From assembly GCA_037976565.1 (NCBI GenBank), contig CP137668.1:3244261-3308260 (forward strand): DNA of 64,000 nucleotides, written 5' to 3'. Positions 61,301 to 64,000 of the stretch are shown here, piece after piece. This DNA is from Mesocentrotus franciscanus. Lineage: Eukaryota > Echinodermata > Echinoidea > Camarodonta > Strongylocentrotidae. The stretch's first letter is position 1. Each line of letters opens with the position of its first letter. A program made the position numbers and the translations under genes. The notes below the pieces were generated by a model, which was given only the letters and a program-made list of their open reading frames with translations, had not been told where the DNA came from and searched no databases.

Positions 61301-62125
61301 GTATAAAATTTGTACTGTTCCACAAACAGCTCCATAGCATTTTATTTTCTCTCTCTTTTCTATCTTTCCCCATTTTGTCTTTTTCTTTCTATCTCTTCTC
61401 TTTCTTTCTCTCTCTCTCGTTCTCTCTTCTTTTTATCGTCCTCTCTCGCTCTCTCTTCCTCTCTCTTTTTTTAAATTCTTAAACAGTCATATCGTGAGCT
61501 ACAAGTAGCCGACATTTACACAAATCACAGCATTCCTACTTCTTGCCTCTATGGCTGTACACAACTTACTTGTCAAGTGTATCTCCCTGACCAAGTTGTC
61601 CCATGGTGCCTTTCCCAAAGCTCCAGACCTCTGTCTGATAGACTAGATCATCCAACCCACCAATCAGAGGGGACATCGTCCGTAGCTTCCTATCCGACAA
61701 GTTACAGCTGGAATCCAGGACCTGGGCATCTTTATCCCGGATGATCAGCTCCGTCTCGCAGATGGAGTTGTCACTACTGGCCCTAGAGATAGTCTCGGTG
61801 AGGCTGGTCCGGGGCATCATGATCTTCTCTAGTCGTAGGGCCACAGACTGCGGTAGCGAGGCCAGGATACGGGTACTGGGACCGGGTCGCTGCTGAGGAG
61901 CGACAGCTTGCGCTGTACTCTCTTGTATATTGAGAGGTTTCAACTGCTCTGCCAGATGTTCTTTGGTGCCCCTAGAAGTTGTAAAGACATCATCTTCATC
62001 TTCTTCTGCACATCCTCCATCAATACCATTCTTGGCAACACCATTGGGATGGCTACCACTCTGCTCACTTTCTTCTTCCTTGATTCTCTTCAAATTACCG
62101 CTGGAATCTTCCAAGGTATAAGTAC
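29788..62125 (-). CDS. ALS2: ALS2 (alsin), Rab5 guanine-nucleotide exchange factor, 5' part missing
   Basis: Alsin activates Rab5 on endosomes through its VPS9 region and, with its DH-PH part, is linked to Rac1. Twenty-six exons join in consistent phase to about 1364 codons ending in TAG at 29788-29790. Order along the protein (window residue numbers): RCC1-like propeller end with an acidic linker 1-279, Ser-rich linker 279-335, DH 336-593, PH 594-724, eight MORN repeats 725-973, connecting helices 973-1118, VPS9 region to 1363. Motifs include [11 protein letters not shown] (RCC1), [13 protein letters not shown] (DH), [10 protein letters not shown] (MORN) and [14 protein letters not shown] (VPS9). 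All introns are GT-AG. The family usually has about 1650 residues, so about 290 N-terminal residues lie beyond 64000. The promoter and start codon are not in the window. Introns hold many transposons. Confidence 0.96.
30516..30587. mobile_element. 72 bp TTAA-flanked MITE-like insert
   Basis: TTAA at 30512-30515 and 30588-30591, with CCC/GGG just inside (CCCATTGCCTATG; inverse of the right end CCCGTTCACTACTG). TTAA targets with CCC ends suggest piggyBac-type. It ends about 15 bp from exon w25. Short, so chance is possible. Confidence 0.4.
30603..30811 (-). CDS. ALS2: ALS2 exon w25: VPS9 core
   Basis: Acceptor TTTCAG, donor GTCAGT. Encodes [20 protein letters not shown] and [18 protein letters not shown]. 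The D-L-FPV-YVV-RA pattern is the VPS9 catalytic helix region. Confidence 0.97.
31906..32071. repeat. 166 bp foldback palindrome in an ALS2 intron
   Basis: The arms run ACAAATGATGCATG, then GTTCATTATACG, GGATAGA-type and GCTGTGTGTATCTAT, and back in reverse order around a centre near 31988 with a GCCTAACGGCT turn. There are several mismatches. It is non-coding. Confidence 0.82.
32206..32251 (-). CDS. ALS2: ALS2 exon w24: 46 nt micro-exon
   Basis: Acceptor TACAG, donor GTACAC. Encodes [15 protein letters not shown]. It is needed to join w23 and w25 in frame. Confidence 0.88.
32823..33186. repeat. 364 bp foldback element beside exon w23
   Basis: The two arms of about 170 bp are inverse copies: ATTAAAGCCCCTCTAAAGTG at the left and CACTTTAGAGGGGTTTTAAT at the right. 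The centre is itself a small hairpin, TTTTCTGTGTACAACAGAAAA trimmed to about 20 bp. The arms are diverged. It ends 12 bp from the w23 exon edge. Confidence 0.88.
33199..33378 (-). CDS. ALS2: ALS2 exon w23: VPS9
   Basis: Acceptor TTTCAG, donor GTAAGT. Encodes [20 protein letters not shown] and [18 protein letters not shown]. The donor lies 12 bp from a 364 bp foldback. Confidence 0.96.
33823..33984 (-). CDS. ALS2: ALS2 exon w22: variable linker
   Basis: Acceptor TTACAG, donor GTAAGT. Encodes [14 protein letters not shown] and a Tyr-rich [12 protein letters not shown] stretch. It corresponds to the variable, charged segment in vertebrate alsin. Confidence 0.92.
34430..34587 (-). CDS. ALS2: ALS2 exon w21: start of VPS9 region
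   Basis: Acceptor CACAG, donor GTCAGT. Encodes [20 protein letters not shown] and [13 protein letters not shown], strongly family-like. Confidence 0.96.
35168..37370. mobile_element. 2.2 kb TA-flanked element in an ALS2 intron
   Basis: The left end CCGTAATTAACGGTGTATTA and the inverse of the right end (CCGTAATTAACGTTGTATAA) match closely. TA flanks both. Just inside, both ends share AACCGCAC-type words. Inside are three loose copies of a unit of about 115 bp with TTTCTTTCCGTCGGC (36940-37245) and a poly-T run. No transposase frame is recognised. Probably Tc1/mariner-pogo or another TA-targeting class. Confidence 0.8.
37279..37308. repeat. Poly-T tract
   Basis: About 30 T residues inside the TA-flanked element. 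Confidence 0.9.
37632..37737 (-). CDS. ALS2: ALS2 exon w20: connector; acceptor region is triplicated
   Basis: Acceptor TTTAG, donor GTGAGG. Encodes [18 protein letters not shown] and [11 protein letters not shown]. Its first 24 nt and its 3' splice site are part of a 57 bp tandem repeat that extends upstream. Confidence 0.93.
37714..38624 (-). repeat. 57 bp tandem triplication carrying the w20 splice acceptor
   Basis: Units start at 37714, 37771 and 38568. The middle unit is split by the 738 bp element at 37789-38526 plus a duplicated TA. Removing those 740 bp restores exactly 57 bp. Each unit carries the pyrimidine tract, a TTTG(T/G)TTAG or TTTGTGTAG acceptor, and the first 24 nt of exon w20. 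Confidence 0.9.
37789..38526. mobile_element. 738 bp TA-flanked element splitting the triplication
   Basis: The left end CCGTATTTGCCGGCGATAAG and the inverse of the right end (CCGTATTTGCCGGCGTAAAG) match at nearly all positions. GGCCGCACCC occurs inside both. TA is duplicated (37787-37788 and 38527-38528). No coding content recognised. The end style resembles the 35168-37370 element. Confidence 0.9.
38975..39451. mobile_element. Repeat unit with ATGCCTCCG ends and nuclear-receptor-like DR1 words
   Basis: Bounded by ATGCCTCCG and CGGAGGCAT. The right end forms a hairpin (GCCTCCGGCTACTTTGTAGC). Two direct copies of about 145 bp carry TTGACCTTTGACC-type words and GATCACGAG. The far end has GGACGGACGGAC. 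The class is unknown; similar repeats are common in marine invertebrates to my knowledge. Confidence 0.65.
39496..39666 (-). CDS. ALS2: ALS2 exon w19: helical connector
   Basis: Acceptor CATCAG, donor GTAAAC. Encodes [17 protein letters not shown] and [14 protein letters not shown], matching the connector between MORN and VPS9 in the family. Confidence 0.94.
40467..40591 (-). CDS. ALS2: ALS2 exon w18: last MORN-like unit
   Basis: Acceptor TGTAG, donor GTAAGA. Encodes [20 protein letters not shown] and [11 protein letters not shown]. Confidence 0.94.
40943..41020 (-). CDS. ALS2: ALS2 exon w17: MORN 8 start
   Basis: Acceptor GACAG, donor GTAAAA, 26 codons. Encodes [18 protein letters not shown]. 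Confidence 0.92.
42008..42278 (-). CDS. ALS2: ALS2 exon w16: MORN 4-7
   Basis: Acceptor TGTAG, donor GTGAGT, 271 nt. Encodes [48 protein letters not shown] and [13 protein letters not shown]. The [15 protein letters not shown] stretch is close to the vertebrate family. Confidence 0.97.
42678..42776 (-). CDS. ALS2: ALS2 exon w15: MORN 3
   Basis: Acceptor TATCAG, donor GTAAGC. Encodes [17 protein letters not shown]. Confidence 0.93.
43409..43474 (-). CDS. ALS2: ALS2 exon w14: MORN 2
   Basis: Acceptor TTTCAG, donor GTAAGT, 66 nt. Encodes [20 protein letters not shown]. Found by splice sites and phase. Confidence 0.92.
43835..44703. mobile_element. Non-autonomous hAT-type element in an ALS2 intron
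   Basis: Terminal inverted repeat CAGGGGCGGCGAT, exact over 13 bp. The 8 bp duplication TTCTTCAT lies at 43827-43834 and 44704-44711. The interior has about three copies of a unit with TTTTAGGCATTTAA and GATGAGCATCCAGG, with an AGGGGGCAAAGCCCCC palindrome. The longest frame (44206-44649, plus) is not recognisable. The right end shares GACGTGTCCCCCC with the 19577-21595 element. Confidence 0.94.
44870..44976 (-). CDS. ALS2: ALS2 exon w13: MORN 1
   Basis: Acceptor TTTAG, donor GTGAGT. A basic linker ([15 protein letters not shown]), then [15 protein letters not shown], the first MORN repeat. Confidence 0.94.
45824..46016 (-). CDS. ALS2: ALS2 exon w12: PH domain end, with a 7-residue duplication
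   Basis: Acceptor ACCAG, donor GTAAGC. Encodes the C-terminal PH helix ([18 protein letters not shown]), then a perfectly phased 21 bp tandem duplication giving [14 protein letters not shown]. The copies differ at one base. Confidence 0.93.
46351..46386. repeat. (GA)n microsatellite
   Basis: A GA run next to exon w11, on the downstream intron side. Confidence 0.9.
46413..46483 (-). CDS. ALS2: ALS2 exon w11: PH domain
   Basis: Acceptor TTACAG, donor GTGAGT, 71 nt. Encodes [19 protein letters not shown]. It follows a 3.6 kb intron filled with repeats. Confidence 0.92.
47161..47275. repeat. (GATTTTGATT)n minisatellite
   Basis: About 11-12 copies of a 10 bp unit with few changes, in the intron between w10 and w11. 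Confidence 0.95.
47360..47440 (-). mobile_element. SINE tail fragment
   Basis: AATAATAATAATAATA, then TTATATAGCGC and CTGCGCT, read on the minus strand, match the tail type of the 21919 SINE. Confidence 0.5.
48880..49735. repeat. Three-copy 170 bp repeat with TTGACCTTGACTTTG words
   Basis: Three direct units begin near 49160, 49333 and 49503. Each has ATTTGACCTTGACT, GATACTTGATAACCCTT and AAAATTCAAAAAC-like blocks. The right side has GCCGCCGCC and a palindromic AACCTTGGTTAAGGTT. It resembles the 38975 repeat in its TGACC words but is a separate family. Confidence 0.75.
50080..50208 (-). CDS. ALS2: ALS2 exon w10: PH domain start
   Basis: Acceptor CTCAG, donor GTGAGT, 43 codons. Encodes [16 protein letters not shown], the first PH strands (family pattern FLLFND). 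Confidence 0.95.
50310..50482 (+). mobile_element. tRNA-derived SINE fragment
   Basis: An A-box-like AAAGCCCAGTGGTTAAAC and a B-box-like GGGGATTCAAATATGG are followed by CCTTTGGCAAGACACT, an arrangement seen in SINE heads. The 3' tail is not clear. Confidence 0.5.
50541..50731. mobile_element. Mariner-like MITE, 191 bp
   Basis: Ends CAGTCAACCCTG and CAGGTTTCACTG with TA outside (50539-50540, 50732-50733). The interior has GACCACCTGT and ATGGTTTCTCATTGAAACAT shared with the 60096 copy. Confidence 0.85.
50841..50972 (-). CDS. ALS2: ALS2 exon w9: end of DH
   Basis: Acceptor TAACAG, donor GTAAGT, 44 codons in phase 0. Encodes [17 protein letters not shown], an amphipathic helix leading to PH. 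Confidence 0.92.
51452..51611 (-). CDS. ALS2: ALS2 exon w8: DH domain
   Basis: Acceptor TTGTAG, donor GTAACA. Encodes [20 protein letters not shown], the conserved DH helix that contacts the GTPase in the family. Confidence 0.95.
52208..52463 (-). CDS. ALS2: ALS2 exon w7: DH domain
   Basis: Acceptor TTACAG, donor GTAAGA. Encodes [35 protein letters not shown] and [15 protein letters not shown], a Dbl-homology helical bundle. Confidence 0.95.
52612..52668 (-). CDS. ALS2: ALS2 exon w6: 57 nt micro-exon
   Basis: Acceptor TTTCAG, donor GTGTGT. Encodes [18 protein letters not shown]. It was too short to stand out as an open frame and was found by phase and splice sites. Flanking exons only join in frame with it. 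Confidence 0.85.
52882..53053 (-). CDS. ALS2: ALS2 exon w5: linker to DH
   Basis: Acceptor TGTAG, donor GTAATA. Encodes [19 protein letters not shown] and [16 protein letters not shown], a helical start of the DH region. It contains an RCC1-like CACIAD strand. Confidence 0.93.
53527..53954. mobile_element. 428 bp MITE with CAGAGCTGCCAAC ends
   Basis: Exact 13 bp terminal inverted repeat, with AGAATG directly outside on both sides (6 bp). A 6 bp duplication does not fit hAT (8 bp); Dada-type elements give 6-7 bp, so the superfamily is open. The interior has repeated AATCAGTAAT / ATTACGG words and a T-run. Confidence 0.85.
54113..54170 (-). mobile_element. Possible SINE remnant with B-box-like word
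   Basis: On the minus strand CATGGGTTCATATCCCACC resembles a pol III B box. Short and isolated, near exon w4. Confidence 0.3.
54236..54404 (-). CDS. ALS2: ALS2 exon w4: Ser/Pro-rich linker
   Basis: Acceptor ATTAG, donor GTAGCT. Encodes a linker rich in Ser, Pro and Lys ([19 protein letters not shown]), then [11 protein letters not shown]. It connects the RCC1 domain to DH. Confidence 0.9.
54892..55004 (-). CDS. ALS2: ALS2 exon w3: last RCC1 blade
   Basis: Acceptor TTGCAG, donor GTACGA (less usual but GT). Encodes [17 protein letters not shown], closing the propeller. Confidence 0.93.
56560..56970. repeat. CT/C-rich pyrimidine tract abutting exon w2
   Basis: About 400 bp of plus-strand pyrimidines directly after the w2 donor on the transcript. 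It is a polypurine stretch in the pre-mRNA. The open frames here come only from composition. Confidence 0.8.
56977..57145 (-). CDS. ALS2: ALS2 exon w2: RCC1 repeat
   Basis: Acceptor TTTCAG, donor GTAAGT. Encodes [15 protein letters not shown] and [14 protein letters not shown], a textbook RCC1 blade. Ends on a codon boundary. Confidence 0.95.
59229..59300. repeat. (GGGA)n/(GGA)n repeat
   Basis: About 70 bp of plus-strand G/A purine repeats. The minus-strand Pro/Ser frames are an artefact of it. Confidence 0.92.
60096..60372. mobile_element. Mariner-like MITE, 277 bp, with an internal tandem repeat
   Basis: Ends CAGTCAAACCTG and CAGGTTTGACTG are perfect inverses with TA outside (60094-60095, 60373-60374). 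Internally a unit of about 88 bp (CTGTCTACAAAGACCAC ... TGAAACATGTACTAAAGGAA) is repeated about 2.5 times. The shorter copy at 50541 carries about one unit. Confidence 0.93.
61570..62125 (-). CDS. ALS2: ALS2 exon w1 (first in window): acidic linker and RCC1 repeat
   Basis: Acceptor TTGCAG, donor GTAAGT. Begins [18 protein letters not shown], runs through an acidic Ser-rich linker (EEDEDDVF) and ends in an RCC1 strand, [16 protein letters not shown]. Enters with two bases of a split codon, so at least one more exon lies upstream. Confidence 0.93.
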
Positions 62126-62925
62126 CTGCAAGGAGAAAAGAAGTCAACCAAATATTCTCGGCACTTATGGTGACAAAACACTAATAATTTTCTTGATAAG
62201 TATTTCATTTCTTCTTTAAAATTTAGTTTGATATTTTTAGGTATATAAAATTGGTGAAAAAAAAAAATCAAAAAATGAAATAGAGAAGATCAGATTCAGA
62301 ATAGAAAGGGATTTATCATTGTGCTTATCATACTATGTTTTGATTCTAAAGCATATAACATGTCTTTTCAAGTACATGTGTACATGTGCATAAATTGAAT
62401 ATATGTGTACATCTTGAGATGCACATACAGTTAACTCAGTTATTCATACCCTTGTAAATTTTGATGTTTTTGTGTTATTGTAACTCAAGAATAAAAGGTG
62501 GACTGGTTGAATTAGGGCCTTTGTTCAATACTTTTAGATGCAAGCTTTAATATGTCACATTATCAAGAAACGTAAATCAGGATAAATCAATTTTCACATA
62601 CTTAAACATTTACAAAACTTGGTATGGGTATGAATAATTTAGTGGTTAAATGTACATGTATGACTCTTTTAACACGTCAGTTGTTAGTTCATGACATGAG
62701 AAACATGTACATGTACATGACTAAATGTACATACATTTTATATGTAGAGATATAACATAAAAAGTATGTATTTTATCTATTTGCATGTTGTATTTTCAAG
62801 TTTAATGTTACAACTCCGTATCAAAACCCTTCACAAAGTTTGGAAAAGTACATGTAGCTAATTAATTACATGATCTAAATTTAACAAAATGCAATATGCT
62901 ATCATGCTCTCTCTACCACCCCCCT

Positions 62926-62964
<39 letters not shown>

Positions 62965-63061
62965 CCATCTACACATCTAGAGCTCTCTTACTCACTCACT
63001 CACTCTCTCTCTCCCTCTCTCCTCTCTCTGCTTTTCTCTGTCTCTCTTCCTCTATCTCTTA
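62126..63061. other. ALS2 intron upstream of w1, left part
   Basis: No exon seen. AT-rich, with ACATGTACATGT runs and the CT tract. Confidence 0.6.
62929..62961. repeat. (CT)n microsatellite
   Basis: A CT run upstream of w1, in the next intron. Confidence 0.9.
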
Positions 63062-63846
63062 TGCTAGGAGTCCACTGGGCCGGCGCCAGTTGGTGCCAGT
63101 TTGCGCCAATGCAATTTACTGTGGCGCCTAGTGTCGCCAATAAGGTGCCTAGTGGCGTGTAGTGGCTCAAACTGCCTCCCAACTGGCTCGTGGTGGCCCG
63201 TAACGGCACCAAATTTGAATGTGGCGGCAAGAAAATTTCAAAATGTTTGAAACTTTCGTCGCGCCACTTCCATCGAGCAATCAGCGCCAAGTGTCCGCCA
63301 AGTGGCACCAAATGGCGCGAACATATCGCCCTTTGGCGCAAACAATCCGCCTATTGGAATCCACTGGAATCCACTGGAATCCACTGGAACCCACTGGAAT
63401 CCACTGGAATGTAATGGCGCGCCAAGTTGCGCCAATGAGATTCATACAGCAGCTGAGGAGGGTCTGAACCATGTAGCCGATGGCGGTATTTATATAGTCG
63501 GCAAGTAGCGCCAAGCGGCGGCAAGTTCAAACCAATTTGGCGACCTTTGGCACAAACTAATCACCAAGTGGCGCAAAGTAGCCGTCTATTGGCGCGAATG
63601 GCGCCAACAGGGTGAATTTTGGAATCAAATGGCCGTGTAATGGCGCGAACTGGCGCAAACTGGCGCAACATTTTGGAGCAAGCCGGGTGGCATTTGGCGC
63701 ACGCCATATGGCACCCAGTTTATTCCACTTGGCGACACATGCCGAGCGGACATTAATTCGGCGCCACAGCGAGCCACTACGCGCCAATCACATAATCTTT
63801 GGCGCGAACTGGCACCAACTGGCGCTGGCCCAGTGGACTCCTAGCA
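63062..63846. mobile_element. Non-autonomous long-TIR element C, TTA target
   Basis: The left end (TGCTAGGAGTCCACTGGGCC) and the right end are inverted over about 48 bp with two mismatches. TTA lies at 63059-63061 and 63847-63849, which fits PIF/Harbinger. The interior is packed with TGGCGC/GCGCCA words on both strands and has a (GGAATCCACT)n run of about 5 copies at 63356-63410. The many short frames there are overlapping artefacts of the repeat. Same plan as the two elements at 3260-4903. Confidence 0.88.
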
Positions 63847-64000
63847 TTAGTGTCTCTCTCAGTGTCTATGTGTGAAGCCTTCATGTAAATGATGCATATA
63901 GCAGTCATCCATTAATACAATGTTCAGCATGCTGCCACAAGATGCATATCTAAAGCTTCCTAACTGAGCAATGACATTCCACATGCTGTACACATAAACA
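63847..64000. other. Right edge, nothing seen
   Basis: AT-rich sequence without supported features, presumably still an ALS2 intron. Confidence 0.4.

Larger units (their letters stand above)
57146..61569 (-). other. Large ALS2 intron between w1 and w2
   Basis: 4.4 kb with no exon I can support. It holds a (TA)n run near 58541, the GGGA repeat, the mariner-like MITE and several ACATGTACATGT runs. Confidence 0.7.

Noticed and set aside
63000..63875. Many overlapping frames on both strands
   Set aside because: They lie inside a motif-saturated element; every frame is open because of the GGCGC repeats.

Overview
This is a 64 kb piece of an animal nuclear genome, most likely a marine invertebrate deuterostome. 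An echinoderm, perhaps a sea urchin, is my best guess. The support is: a multi-exon conserved animal gene with many introns, an intact-looking non-LTR retrotransposon, tRNA-derived SINE pieces, many non-autonomous DNA transposons, and frequent palindromic TACATGTACATG runs. The species call is inference and no alignment was run. There is no bacterial content, rRNA, recognisable functional tRNA or CRISPR array.

The only host protein gene I can reconstruct is ALS2 (alsin, a Rab5 guanine-nucleotide exchange factor) on the minus strand. Twenty-six coding exons run from 62125 down to the stop codon at 29788. All joined phases agree and give about 1364 codons: the end of the RCC1-like propeller, a linker, DH, PH, eight MORN repeats, and the C-terminal VPS9 region. 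The family is usually about 1650 residues, so roughly 290 N-terminal residues should lie beyond the right edge of the window.

The left half (1-29 kb) has no host gene I can support and is an archive of mobile DNA. It holds two abutting long-TIR elements with TNA target sites (3260-4903), a candidate element (6852-8161), an oppositely oriented pair of 0.4 kb MITEs (8319 and 10749), a perfect 32 bp hairpin (9079-9148), and a CR1/Jockey-like LINE (about 12.5-17.5 kb). The LINE's ORF1 has a PHD-type zinc finger and its ORF2 has endonuclease and reverse transcriptase, all broken by a few frameshifts. Next come a 126 bp foldback MITE with a 10 bp target duplication, and a 2 kb hAT-type element with an exact 8 bp duplication. 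That hAT element carries its own minisatellite, and a second 131 bp hAT-type element sits inside the minisatellite. A tRNA-derived SINE follows.

The ALS2 introns are also full of insertions: mariner-like, hAT-like, TTAA-flanked and TA-flanked elements, foldbacks, SINE pieces and nuclear-receptor-like DR1 motif repeats. Two insertions deserve attention because they touch splicing. A 57 bp tandem triplication copies a 3' splice site with the start of its exon, and its middle copy was later split by a TA-flanked element. A 364 bp foldback ends 12 bp from a 5' splice site. The last 0.8 kb holds a 785 bp long-TIR element whose interior is packed with GGCGC/GCGCC words. It is built on the same plan as the pair near 3-5 kb.
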